Source of the DNA: Bog-756 sp963699085
GTDB lineage: Bacteria; Actinomycetota; Acidimicrobiia; Acidimicrobiales; RAAP-2
Reading direction: 5' to 3'
Length of the DNA: 64,000 nt
NCBI GenBank assembly: GCA_963699085.1
Contig: CAVOTH010000004.1
Span: forward strand, 434,001 to 498,000
Part shown: positions 53,001 through 60,971 of the stretch, one piece after another
How the letters are laid out: each line of letters starts with the position of its first letter
Numbering within the stretch: the first letter of the stretch is position 1
Translations under genes and position numbers: made by a program
The notes under the pieces: generated by a model
Told to the model about the DNA's origin: nothing
Database searches by the model: none
The model's input: the letters and a program-made list of their open reading frames with translations, nothing else

Positions 53001-53785
53001 CTCCTCCCACGCTCGAGAAATCGGCGATCGACCCGCGTATCCGCCAGCGCCGCGAGCAGATCGAGCGCAGCCGGACCCAGAAACGGCTTCGTTGGTTGGC
53101 CGTGTTCGCAGGGGTGGCCGTGCTGGTGGCCGGAGGTGTGTTCCTCCTGCACACACCGCCATTCGAGGCCAAGATCATCACCATCACCGGCGACCACCCC
53201 AACACGACCACCCAGGCCATCGAAGCGGCGGCGGGAGTGACCCACCACCCTCCCCTGATCAGCGTGGACCCCGGCCCGGTGGCGGCCCGGGTGGAGACGC
53301 TGCCGTTCATCGCCTCGGCTCAGGTCACCCGCCACTGGCCGGACGCCGTCACCATCGCCGTCACCGAGCGCATCCCGGTGGCCACGATGTCCGGCCCGTC
53401 CACCCAGTGGTCGACGCTCGACGGCAACGGCCGGACCTTGGCGGTGACACCGGCCCGACCCGCCCTCCCGGTCCTGGTGGTGACGGCCAAGGAGCCGGTA
53501 GCCCCCGCCCCGGTGGGCGCCGACATGGCGTCAGCTGCCGACCCCGGGCTGATGGTGGCCCGGACGCTCCCGCCTGCCTTCGTCGCCCAGGTGGACTCGA
53601 TCACCGTGGCCGCTGATGGGACGGTCTCACTCGCCCTCACGTCTGGCCTGGTGGTTCTCCTGGGCACGGTCAACGATCTCCCGGCCAAGTACGAGGACGT
53701 GGCGGCGATCATCGCCCACGCATCCCTCCGGAGCGCTCACACGATCGACGTGACCGTGCCCCAGTCGCCCACTGTGGGCCCCTGA
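52997..53785 (+). CDS. ftsQ: Cell division protein FtsQ
   Basis: This 262-residue bitopic divisome protein has a basic cytosolic tail (RIRQRREQIERSRTQKRLRW) and one TM segment (LAVFAGVAVLVAGGVFLL). A POTRA domain follows (ITITGDHPNTTTQAIEAAAG), then the beta domain with LPFIASAQVTRHWPDAVTIAVTERIPV, the FtsQ signature. The ATG at 52997 overlaps the murB stop. It recruits FtsL/FtsB and FtsW/FtsI to the septum. Confidence 0.95.
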   Translation: MTPPTLEKSAIDPRIRQRREQIERSRTQKRLRWLAVFAGVAVLVAGGVFLLHTPPFEAKIITITGDHPNTTTQAIEAAAGVTHHPPLISVDPGPVAARVETLPFIASAQVTRHWPDAVTIAVTERIPVATMSGPSTQWSTLDGNGRTLAVTPARPALPVLVVTAKEPVAPAPVGADMASAADPGLMVARTLPPAFVAQVDSITVAADGTVSLALTSGLVVLLGTVNDLPAKYEDVAAIIAHASLRSAHTIDVTVPQSPTVGP

Positions 53786-53857
53786 CCCGGCCGAGTCAGG
53801 CGTCAGCCACGGTTACCCGCAGGTGACGGACGAGTGTCCCGCCCGTTCTCCCGGTGC

Positions 53858-53886
53858 TTGACCCTGGACGGTGTGAACCGTATCGT
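53858..53886 (+). promoter_or_regulatory. Promoter of ftsZ
   Basis: TTGACC (53858-53863), a 17-nt spacer and TATCGT (53881-53886) predict a start near 53893, allowing ftsZ expression independent of the upstream cluster. Confidence 0.7.
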
Positions 53887-53900
53887 TAGCGCGAACTCGC

Positions 53901-53921
53901 AGGTTGGAACGGTTTCAACCT
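53901..53921 (+). promoter_or_regulatory. 21-bp palindrome in the ftsZ leader
   Basis: AGGTTGGAAC-G-GTTTCAACCT is a 10-bp inverted repeat with one mismatch, just after the predicted start and 22 nt before the ATG. It could be an operator or an RNA hairpin near the ribosome-binding site. Confidence 0.6.
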
Positions 53922-53943
53922 TTGGTCGAGGGTGAGGAACTTC

Positions 53944-55071
53944 ATGACCGTTCCGGCACAGAGCAACTACTTCGCCGTCATCAAGGTGGTCGGGGTGGGC
54001 GGAGGCGGCGTCAACGCCGTCAACAGGATGATCGAATCCGGACTTCGGGGCGTCGAGTTCATAGCTACGAATACCGATGCCCAGGCGTTGCTGATGAGTG
54101 ACGCCGACCTCAAACTCGACATCGGGCGGCAGCTCACCCGGGGTCTCGGCGCCGGCAGCGATCCCGAGGTGGGCCGACTGGCTGCTGAAGAGCACCGCTC
54201 CGAGATCGAGGAGGCGCTGAAGGGCGCCGACATGGTCTTCATCACCGCCGGAAAGGGTGGCGGCACCGGCACGGGTGCCGCACCGGTAGTAGCCGAGATC
54301 GCCAAGAGCCTCGGTGCCCTCACCATCGGGGTGGTCACCCGTCCGTTCACGTTCGAAGGCCGCCGCCGATCGGTCCAGGCCGAACAGGGCATCCAGAACC
54401 TCAAGGAAAAGGTCGACACCCTCATCATCATCCCGAACGACCGGCTGCTGACCGTGTCGAACGAGAAGACCTCGATGGTCAATGCCTTCAAGATGGCCGA
54501 TGAGGTCCTGATGCAGGGCGTCCAGGGGATCACCAGCCTGATCACCATCCCCGGCCTCATCAATACCGACTTCGCCGACGTGAAGATGATCATGTCCAAT
54601 GCCGGCACCGCCATCATGGGCATCGGTTCGGCCACGGGCGAGGGTCGTTCGGTGAACGCCGCCCGTGCCGCCATCACCAGTCCGCTGCTCGAGGCCTCCA
54701 TCGAGGGTGCCCGCGGCATCCTGCTCAACATCGCCGGTGGACCGGACCTCGGACTGTTCGAAGTCAACGAGGCGGCGGAGATCATCCACGGTGTCGCCCA
54801 CCCCGACGCCAACATCATCTTCGGGAGCGTCATCGACGAGGCCATGGGCGAAGAAGTTCGGGTCACCGTCATCGCCGCCGGCTTCGAACGGTGGGAAGCT
54901 CAGCCCCCCGCACGCAGCGGATCCGCCGTCACGGAGTCGACCGGGCGCGACGAGGCGCGCAGCCGGGTGTTGGGTGCCGACTCGACCCACGAGGACATCT
55001 TCGCCACCCCGGCCGACGACGACCTCGACATGGGTGACGACGACTTCGACGTTCCTTCGTTCCTACGCTGA
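53944..55071 (+). CDS. ftsZ: Cell division protein FtsZ
   Basis: This 375-residue tubulin homologue forms the Z ring. The GTP loop is GGGTGTG at residues 105-111, preceded by VVGVGGGGVNAVNRM and followed by the T7-loop region GLINTDFADVKMIM. A short linker leads to the conserved C-terminal peptide DDFDVPSFLR, which binds SepF and other partners. The ATG at 53944 follows GTGAGGA; a GTG at 53932 overlaps that ribosome-binding site and is less likely. It has its own promoter and leader palindrome. Confidence 0.98.
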   Translation: MTVPAQSNYFAVIKVVGVGGGGVNAVNRMIESGLRGVEFIATNTDAQALLMSDADLKLDIGRQLTRGLGAGSDPEVGRLAAEEHRSEIEEALKGADMVFITAGKGGGTGTGAAPVVAEIAKSLGALTIGVVTRPFTFEGRRRSVQAEQGIQNLKEKVDTLIIIPNDRLLTVSNEKTSMVNAFKMADEVLMQGVQGITSLITIPGLINTDFADVKMIMSNAGTAIMGIGSATGEGRSVNAARAAITSPLLEASIEGARGILLNIAGGPDLGLFEVNEAAEIIHGVAHPDANIIFGSVIDEAMGEEVRVTVIAAGFERWEAQPPARSGSAVTESTGRDEARSRVLGADSTHEDIFATPADDDLDMGDDDFDVPSFLR

Positions 55072-55079
55072 GTCGGGCC

Positions 55080-55862
55080 GTGGCGCCGCCGAAGGGCGCA
55101 CTGACACTCGACCTGCCGGGCAGGGTCCATGCCGCCTGGAGCGACGCCTCCCGTGGCGACCTCCGCCCTTCTGGCCGGGGACCCGACGATGCGGCACCCC
55201 TGGCAGGCCTGGCTGGTGAACTGGCAGCAGATTCCGGGGTCCGGATAACCCAGGTGGTGTGGGCCGCACAGGTGCACGGAGTCGAGGTCCTGGAAGTCGA
55301 GGCTCTGGAAGTCGAGACTTCGAGCCGGTCGGGTACGCCTGTGACCACCGCACCCCCCTCGGTCTCGACTCTTGGCGAGGGCGACGCGCTTGTGTCCGCC
55401 CTGGAGGGTGTCGCCGTCTGTGTCCTCACCGCTGACTGTGGAGCACTGGCGCTGTCCAGTCCGGAAGGGGTGTTCGCCGCCGTCCACGCCGGATGGCGCG
55501 GACTTGCGGGTGGCGTGGTCGAAGCGGCGGTCGAGCGGATGCACCTCCTGGGCGCCACCGATGTGGTGGGCTCGCTCGGCCCGTGCATCCATGCGGAGTG
55601 TTACGAGTTCTCGGCTCCGGAGCTCGACCTGGTGGCCACGACGTGCGGGCCTACGGTTCGGGGTCTGACGTCAAGAGGTCGACCCGCACTCGACCTGCCC
55701 GCTGGAATCGACACCGCCCTGGCCAGAGCCGGCGCCACGGTCGTCCCGGGTGTCGATGCCTGTACGGCGTGCGGCGACGGGTACTTCTCGCACCGGGCCC
55801 GCCATGACGTCGGCCGCCAGGCGCTGTTGGTGTGGGCGGGGGGAACCGCCGGATCACCGTGA
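55080..55862 (+). CDS. pgeF: Laccase-domain protein (purine nucleoside phosphorylase/YfiH family)
   Basis: This 260-residue protein of the DUF152 family is found after ftsZ in many bacteria. Motifs: VVWAAQVHG, VLTADCGALALSS, AAVHAGWRGLAGG and LGPCIHAECYEF, with metal-ligand His/Cys residues. Known members cleave purine nucleosides or correct misincorporated stem residues in peptidoglycan precursors; the second role would fit this location. A 15-bp repeat encodes VEVLEVEALEVE after the first motif. GTG at 55080 is used; the TGA overlaps yggS. Confidence 0.88.
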   Translation: MAPPKGALTLDLPGRVHAAWSDASRGDLRPSGRGPDDAAPLAGLAGELAADSGVRITQVVWAAQVHGVEVLEVEALEVETSSRSGTPVTTAPPSVSTLGEGDALVSALEGVAVCVLTADCGALALSSPEGVFAAVHAGWRGLAGGVVEAAVERMHLLGATDVVGSLGPCIHAECYEFSAPELDLVATTCGPTVRGLTSRGRPALDLPAGIDTALARAGATVVPGVDACTACGDGYFSHRARHDVGRQALLVWAGGTAGSP

Positions 55863-56542
55863 CGACCGAACCGGATGAGTTTCCCGGGTTCGGGGAGCGC
55901 CTGGATGCGCTGCGGGCCCGCATCGAGGCCGCCGCTCCAGAACCGGATCGGGTCACCCTGTTGGCCGTCACCAAGGGGTTCGGCCCCGAAGCCGTGAGGT
56001 TGGCGCTGTCGGCCGGGCTCACAGCGGTGGGGGAGAACTACGCCGACGAGTTGGTGGCCAAGTCGGTCGCCGTGGCCGATCACCCCGGTCCGGTGCCCGA
56101 GTGGCACTTCCTCGGCGCCATCCAACGCAACAAGGTGCCCAGGCTGGCGCCGATCGTCTCGTGCTGGCAGTCCGTCGGGCGGGTCGAGGAGGGCCGTGCC
56201 ATCGCCCGCCGGGCCCCGGGCGCCCGGGTCCTGGTCCAGGTGGACGTGGCCGGCCTGCCCGGACGCGGCGGTGTGCGACCAGGCGAGACGGCCGGCCTGG
56301 TGGCCGCCCTGCGGGACGAGGACCTGGACGTGGCCGGCCTGATGGCGGTCGGGATGCCGGGGCCGCCGGAGGGCGCCCGTCCGGGGTTCCGGCAGGTCAC
56401 CCGCCTGGCCGACGGGCTCGGTCTGGCCGTTCGGTCGATGGGGATGACCGACGATCTCGAGGTCGCCCTGTCCGAGGGGTCGACGATGGTCCGGATCGGG
56501 CGAGCCCTCTTCGGCGACCGTCCGATCCGCAGCTCGGACTGA
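55859..56542 (+). CDS. yggS: PLP homeostasis protein (YggS/PROSC family)
   Basis: This 227-residue single-domain alanine-racemase-like barrel binds pyridoxal phosphate. The PLP lysine is in LLAVTKGFGPEAV, with GENYADELVAK, EWHFLGAIQRNKVPRL and the C-terminal SMGMTDDLEVALSEGSTMVRIGRALFG. It lies between pgeF and sepF as in most actinobacteria. GTG at 55859 overlaps the pgeF stop by 4 nt. Confidence 0.94.
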   Translation: MTTEPDEFPGFGERLDALRARIEAAAPEPDRVTLLAVTKGFGPEAVRLALSAGLTAVGENYADELVAKSVAVADHPGPVPEWHFLGAIQRNKVPRLAPIVSCWQSVGRVEEGRAIARRAPGARVLVQVDVAGLPGRGGVRPGETAGLVAALRDEDLDVAGLMAVGMPGPPEGARPGFRQVTRLADGLGLAVRSMGMTDDLEVALSEGSTMVRIGRALFGDRPIRSSD

Positions 56543-56633
56543 GCCTCAGGCCTACCCTGGCGTCCACTGCGACGGGACGGAGCGTGCCACCCGGGGCCTG
56601 AGCCACGCACTACGCTGTCGCCGGGAGGAACTA

Positions 56634-57179
56634 ATGGCAACTTCGTTCATCAAAAAGTCAATGGCCTATCTAGGCCTGGTTGACGACTACGACGACTACG
56701 ACGACTACGACAACCGTCCGGCGCCCGCCAGCGCCAGGCAGCGTCCCGTCGCGGTCGAGACCGAGGACGAGGTGCCCCCTTCCCCGACAGGACGGATCCG
56801 GGTCACAGCAGCCACCGGGCCGACTCCCGTCGCCAGTGTGCCTACCGTCGCCGCCGCACGACCGGCGACCTCCCCGTCAGTCAAGATCTCCACCCCTGAT
56901 GCCGGCGCACGGGTGCATATCGTTGCTCCCGCCCGATTTGCCGATGCCGTCGAGATCGCCAACCGGCTCATGAGCAACCAGCCGGTCATCGTCAACATGC
57001 AGACCGCCGACCGCGACCTTCAGCGGCGAATGATCGACTTCTGCAGCGGTGCCACGTACGCCTTGTCGGGTGGAATGGAGCGGGTGGCTGACGAGGTGTT
57101 CCTCCTCACGCCATCCAACGTCAAGGTGTCAGAAGAAGAGCGGCAACGCCTGGCCGACCACGGCCTGGTCTCCCCCTGA
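56634..57179 (+). CDS. sepF: Cell division protein SepF
   Basis: This 181-residue membrane-bound FtsZ anchor has an N-terminal amphipathic segment MATSFIKKSMAYLGLVDDYDDYD, a disordered Pro/Thr-rich linker and the C-terminal SepF domain. That domain contains VHIVAPARFADAVEIANRLMSNQPVIVNMQ and RRMIDFCSGATYALSGGMERVADEVFLLTP. Actinobacteria lack FtsA and use SepF instead. The ATG at 56634 follows GGGAGGAAC. A 9-bp GACTACGAC repeat encodes the acidic DYD run. Confidence 0.96.
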   Translation: MATSFIKKSMAYLGLVDDYDDYDDYDNRPAPASARQRPVAVETEDEVPPSPTGRIRVTAATGPTPVASVPTVAAARPATSPSVKISTPDAGARVHIVAPARFADAVEIANRLMSNQPVIVNMQTADRDLQRRMIDFCSGATYALSGGMERVADEVFLLTPSNVKVSEEERQRLADHGLVSP

Positions 57180-57208
57180 CCCGCGGCCCGCGGTCGCCAT
57201 GCGGCACC

Positions 57209-57214
57209 TAGGCT
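57209..57214 (+). promoter_or_regulatory. Leaderless-type -10 box of yggT
   Basis: TAGGCT lies 8 nt before the yggT ATG (57223). Confidence 0.4.
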
Positions 57215-57222
57215 GATCGGTC

Positions 57223-57490
57223 ATGCTGACATTGATCGGCGATCTGCTGTACCTGTTCCTTCTGATCCTCATCGCCTACTCGATCCTGAGCTGGCTCACG
57301 CATGTCGGGGCGGTTGGCCTACGACTCTCCTGTGTTCAAGGTTCAGAACGTGCTGAGTCGGATCTGTGAGCCGGTGCTCCGTCCGGTGCGCCGGATCATT
57401 CCGCCTGTCCGGGTGGGTGGGGTCGGCCTCGACCTATCGGTCCTGGTCGTCTTCCTGGTCATCGAGGTCCTGATCAACACCGTCTTCTGA
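57223..57490 (+). CDS. YggT family membrane protein (one +1 frameshift)
   Basis: This small two-TM protein is normally encoded between sepF and divIVA. The first TM (MLTLIGDLLYLFLLILIAYS, then ILSWLT) is in one frame, and the second half (SGRLAYDSPVFKVQNVLSRI with EPVLRPVRRIIPPV and LDLSVLVVFLVIEVLI) is in the next. An extra base near 57300 explains the break; correction gives 88 residues, a typical length. Proposed roles concern septum or osmotic adaptation; none is proven. Confidence 0.88.
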
Positions 57491-57653
57491 CCGCGAAGCC
57501 GGCCGACGGGTCCGGGCACGCCGACCTGGTCATACAGGGGGTCCAGGACGTCTCGGGCATCGACCCGGGCGGAGCTGGTGGCCCGACCGCATGGCCCCTG
57601 AGGTGGGCCGGGAGGTTCCTGGAGGAATCACTGAATCTCCCACGCTCCGCCGC

Positions 57654-57659
57654 TACCAT
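57654..57659 (+). promoter_or_regulatory. Leaderless-type -10 box of divIVA
   Basis: TACCAT lies 6 nt before the divIVA ATG (57666). The 175-bp gap after yggT shows no gene. Confidence 0.5.
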
Positions 57660-57665
57660 GGCGGC

Positions 57666-58334
57666 ATGGATGCTTCCCAATCAGCACTCGACTCGCTACG
57701 CACCGTGGAGTTCCGCGAGACCCTCAAGGGCTACCACCGGGATGACGTGGACGAGTACCTGGAGAAGGCGGCCGTCGAGGCAGAAGGTCTGCAGGAACAA
57801 CTGCGCCAGAGTACCGAGCGACTACGCAAGGCCGCCGAGACGATCGCCAAGCTCGAGAGCGATCTCGCGGCCAAGCCGGAGATTCCGGCCCCGGTGATCG
57901 TTGCCCCGGCCGAGCCGGTGGTGGCCGACGACACGTTGCAGCGGACGCTGATCCTGGCCCAGAAGTTCGTCGACGAGACCAAGGCCGACGCCGAGTCCGA
58001 AGCCAAGCGAGTTGTCGCCGACGCCGAGGCCCAGGCCCGCAAAGTCCAGGCCGAGTCCGAGCAGCGCCTGCGCGAGGAGATCGCCAGGCTCGAATCCAAT
58101 CGCAGCCACCTGTCACACGAGGTCGAAACGATGGCGCGCCAACTCGAGACGGAGCGCGAGCGTCTGCGTGCCGCCTTGGCGGAGATGCTGAGTTGGGTGG
58201 ACGGCAACCTGGGCTCCTCCGCCAGCGATGTGTCCCAGGTGACCAGCATCTCTGATGTCCAACGGCCGTCCAGCTCGGGTGAGGTCACTCAACTGCGGCC
58301 GTCGGCCGCCACTTCGGGCTCACTGCCCAGCTGA
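57666..58334 (+). CDS. divIVA: DivIVA-domain protein (polar growth/septum coiled coil)
   Basis: This 222-residue protein has the DivIVA lipid-binding N-terminus (RTVEFRETLKGYHRDDVDEYL) and two long coiled coils (EAEGLQEQLRQSTERLRKAAET and AESEAKRVVADAEAQARKVQ onward), separated by a Pro/Ala linker. It ends in a Ser-rich tail. Members bind curved membrane and organise pole or septum growth (Wag31 in mycobacteria). The ATG at 57666 sits just after a TACCAT -10 box, so the transcript is probably leaderless. A strong hairpin follows. Confidence 0.93.
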   Translation: MDASQSALDSLRTVEFRETLKGYHRDDVDEYLEKAAVEAEGLQEQLRQSTERLRKAAETIAKLESDLAAKPEIPAPVIVAPAEPVVADDTLQRTLILAQKFVDETKADAESEAKRVVADAEAQARKVQAESEQRLREEIARLESNRSHLSHEVETMARQLETERERLRAALAEMLSWVDGNLGSSASDVSQVTSISDVQRPSSSGEVTQLRPSAATSGSLPS

Positions 58335-58336
58335 CG

Positions 58337-58366
58337 CCGGTCGCTCGGTGACACCGAGCGGACCGG
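58337..58366 (+). terminator. Terminator after divIVA
   Basis: CCGGTCGCTCGG pairs with CCGAGCG-G-ACCGG (12 bp with one bulged G, loop TGACA), 3 nt after the stop. It closes the dcw region. The stretch 58367-58650 shows no gene. Confidence 0.7.
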
Positions 58367-58650
58367 ACTCCACTGTCAGGGATGCCAGCGTCGACGTGTG
58401 CGCCGACCATTGCCGTCCCCGTGGCGAGGTGTCCTGGAATCCTGTCCGTGGCAGCGGACCGCCAGCGAGTCGTCCGGTCCCGGCCCGGCCACGACTAGGG
58501 TGCCAGGGACGTCCGGCCGGGTTCCCCCGGATTGCCGTGACCTCCCGGGCAGGGTAGGGTCACCCGCTCGTCGATGTCTGTGGCACGTCTGTGTCGCAGT
58601 GCTCGGGCGCCGTTCGCGGCACGACGGGCAGATCCCTCAAGGAGGTCGAG

Positions 58651-59484
58651 TTGACCGCAGTGAAGAAGTCGCCGGCGGGCACCACCAAGGCCGCACCGGC
58701 CCAGAAGAAGGTGACGTCGACCAAGGCCGCGCCGAAGAAGGGGACGGCCTCCAAGGCCGCCTCGACCGCCAAGCCAGCGGCGAAGAAGGGGACGGCCGCC
58801 AAGACCACGGCCGCCAAGTCGACCACCAATTCGAGTTCGAAGTCAACGGTCAAGAAGGCTGCCACCAAGGCACCGGCCACCAAGACGAGCGCGTCCAAAG
58901 CCCCCGCCAAGACCCCGACCAAGGCAGCAGCGACCAAGGCTGCCCCGACCAAGGCAGCAGCGGCCAAGGCTGCAGCGACCAAGGCTCCGGCCAAGACCGC
59001 CCCGACCAAAGCTGCAGCGACCAAGGCCCCGGCTCCCAAAGCTGCTCCGGCCAAGGTCCCGGCCAAGAAGATTCCCGAGGCCCCGAAGCGCCCCACGGTC
59101 GGTCCCTACGCCAAGGAGCAGAAGTTCCTCGATGCCCAGCGGGTCCTGCTGCTCGAGGAGCGCACCATCTATGCCGGCCAGGCCGTGGACCTGAGGGCTG
59201 ATGCCGACTCGCTGGCTCTCGAGCGCGAGCCCGGTGACGTGCAGTTCGACGAGGAGTCCGGAGAGGGTGGAACCGTCACCGTCGATCGCGAGCGCAATCT
59301 GGCGTTGTCCGCTCAGGCCACCGCGGCCGTCGAGGAGATCAACGATGCCCTCATCAAGCTCGACCGCAAGACCTATGGCTTCTGCGAGCGGTGCTTCCAG
59401 GCCATCCCCAAGGCCCGCCTCCAGGCACTGCCCTTCGCCCGGCTCTGCGTCGCATGCAAGAGTGGTGGCCTGTCACGACGCTGA
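58651..59484 (+). CDS. DksA/TraR zinc-finger protein with histone-H1-like Lys/Ala-rich N-terminus
   Basis: The C-terminal 115 residues form a DksA/TraR-type domain: a coiled coil (AKEQKFLDAQRVLLLEERTIY, then ALSAQATAAVEEINDALIKLD) and a C4 zinc finger (FCERCFQAIPKARL...RLCVACKSGG). Such proteins enter the RNA polymerase secondary channel. The first 155 residues are a KAA/KTA/TKAP repeat sequence like histone H1 or the HupB tail, expected to bind DNA. TTG at 58651 is chosen because AAGGAGG ends 5 nt upstream; GTG at 58660 is an alternative. It precedes lspA by 17 nt. Confidence 0.88.
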   Translation: MTAVKKSPAGTTKAAPAQKKVTSTKAAPKKGTASKAASTAKPAAKKGTAAKTTAAKSTTNSSSKSTVKKAATKAPATKTSASKAPAKTPTKAAATKAAPTKAAAAKAAATKAPAKTAPTKAAATKAPAPKAAPAKVPAKKIPEAPKRPTVGPYAKEQKFLDAQRVLLLEERTIYAGQAVDLRADADSLALEREPGDVQFDEESGEGGTVTVDRERNLALSAQATAAVEEINDALIKLDRKTYGFCERCFQAIPKARLQALPFARLCVACKSGGLSRR

Positions 59485-59501
59485 CCGATGAGACCGCCCC
59501 G

Positions 59502-59993
59502 GTGACCGAGGACGACAGTCGAACCGTGGCGCCCTCTACCGGGCCGGCCCGGATGGCTGTGGCGGTGGGGGTGGTGGCCGCCGTGGTACTGGCCGACCAG
59601 CTCTCGAAATGGTGGGCGGTCAGGCGGCTGGTTTCCGGTCCGATCCACGTCTTCTGGCAGCTCGACCTGGCGCTCTCGCTGAACACGGGCTCGGCGTTCA
59701 GCTTCTTCCAAGGGGACACGCCGTTCATCGTGGTCGTGGCGGTGGCCTTGATCGCCATCCTGCTGGTCATGGTGTGGCGATCCCCGACCCTGGGACGTGC
59801 CGCCATCTTGGGCCTCATCCTCGGTGGGGCGCTCGGCAATCTTTCCGATCGGCTCTTCCGGGGCGACCACGGCGCCGTGGTCGACTTCGTCGACTTCCAC
59901 TTCTGGCCGACGTTCAACGTGGCCGACGCCTGCATCACGGTGGGCTGCATCCTCTATGCCGTGTCGTTGTTTCGAAGCTCGGCGCGACGATGA
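59502..59993 (+). CDS. lspA: Lipoprotein signal peptidase (signal peptidase II)
   Basis: This 163-residue four-TM aspartic protease cleaves prolipoproteins. Motifs: VLADQLSKWWAVR, SLNTGSAFSFF, GGALGNLSDRLFRG (first catalytic Asp) and VVDFVDFHFWPTFNVADACI (second catalytic Asp). GTG at 59502 leaves a short cytosolic tail; ATG at 59553 is possible. It overlaps rluD by ATGA; lspA-rluD is a widely conserved pair. Confidence 0.95.
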   Translation: MTEDDSRTVAPSTGPARMAVAVGVVAAVVLADQLSKWWAVRRLVSGPIHVFWQLDLALSLNTGSAFSFFQGDTPFIVVVAVALIAILLVMVWRSPTLGRAAILGLILGGALGNLSDRLFRGDHGAVVDFVDFHFWPTFNVADACITVGCILYAVSLFRSSARR

Positions 59994-60934
59994 CCGCCTT
60001 CTCGGTCACGGTGCCGGCCTCACTCGACGGAGTCCGGGTTGACCGTGCGGTCGCCCTGTTGGCCGACGTGTCACGCTCATCGGTCGACGCCTTGGTGTCC
60101 GCCGGCCGGGTGGCCGTGGACGGGCGGGCCGTCACCAGCCGGAGCACCCGGCTGGCCGAGGGGCAGACGCTCGACGTCGACCGTCCCGACGAGGCCGTGA
60201 CGCCCGGGCCCGAGGGCGACCCGGCTGTCGAGTTCACCGTCGTCCATGCCGACGACGAGGTGATCGTGGTGGACAAACCGGCGGGCCTGGTCGTCCACCC
60301 GGGGGCCGGACACCGGTCGGGCACGCTGGTCAACGGGTTGGTCGCGCGCTTCCCCGATGTCGCCGTGCTGCCCGACCTGGTGGGTTCTGACCGGGATCGG
60401 CCCGGCATCGTCCACCGGCTCGACCGGGGAACCTCGGGCCTCATGGTGGTGGCGCGGACCCCCGACGCCTACCGGTCGCTGGTGGCCCAGCTGACGTCAC
60501 GGGAGGTGGCGCGCACCTACCGGGCCCTGGTCCTCGGCACGGTCGAGGGAGAGTCGGGTCTGGTCGACGCCCCCATCGGGCGATCGGTCAGTTCACCGAC
60601 CCGGATGGCGATCACCCGCAAGGGCAAAGAGGCCCGAACCCGCTACCGGGTCGAGGGGCGCTTCTCCTTGCCGGCGCCCACGACGCTGATGCGGGCCTCA
60701 CTCGAGACAGGACGGACCCATCAGATCCGGGTCCACCTCTCCGCCATCGGCCACCCCGTGGTGGGGGACCAGCCCTACAGCCAGGGCCGGTCGCTGCCCG
60801 GGTCGACGGTCACCCGACCGTTCCTCCATGCCTACCAGCTGGCCTTCGACCACCCGGGTACGGGGGAGCGGGTTTCGTGGACCTCGGACCTGCCCGCGGA
60901 CCTGGCGGAGCAGCTGGCGGCGCTGGAATCCTGA
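59990..60934 (+). CDS. rluD: 23S rRNA pseudouridine synthase, RluD/RluA family
   Basis: This 314-residue enzyme has an N-terminal S4 RNA-binding domain (RVDRAVALLADVSRSSVDALV) and the catalytic domain with VDKPAGLVVHPGAGH, IVHRLDRGTSGLMVVA (nucleophilic Asp) and LETGRTHQIRVHLSAIGHPVVGD. RluD pseudouridylates helix 69 of 23S rRNA; the exact sites are inferred from the family. The ATG at 59990 overlaps the lspA stop. Confidence 0.94.
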   Translation: MTAFSVTVPASLDGVRVDRAVALLADVSRSSVDALVSAGRVAVDGRAVTSRSTRLAEGQTLDVDRPDEAVTPGPEGDPAVEFTVVHADDEVIVVDKPAGLVVHPGAGHRSGTLVNGLVARFPDVAVLPDLVGSDRDRPGIVHRLDRGTSGLMVVARTPDAYRSLVAQLTSREVARTYRALVLGTVEGESGLVDAPIGRSVSSPTRMAITRKGKEARTRYRVEGRFSLPAPTTLMRASLETGRTHQIRVHLSAIGHPVVGDQPYSQGRSLPGSTVTRPFLHAYQLAFDHPGTGERVSWTSDLPADLAEQLAALES

Positions 60935-60941
60935 AACCCCG

Positions 60942-60964
60942 CCCGGGCAGTGGCTTCGCCCGGG
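60942..60964. terminator. Hairpin between the convergent rluD and sigma-factor genes
   Basis: CCCGGGC pairs with GCCCGGG (7 bp, 9-nt loop) within the 37-bp gap, suited to terminate both transcripts. Confidence 0.5.
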
Positions 60965-60971
60965 GCGTGGA

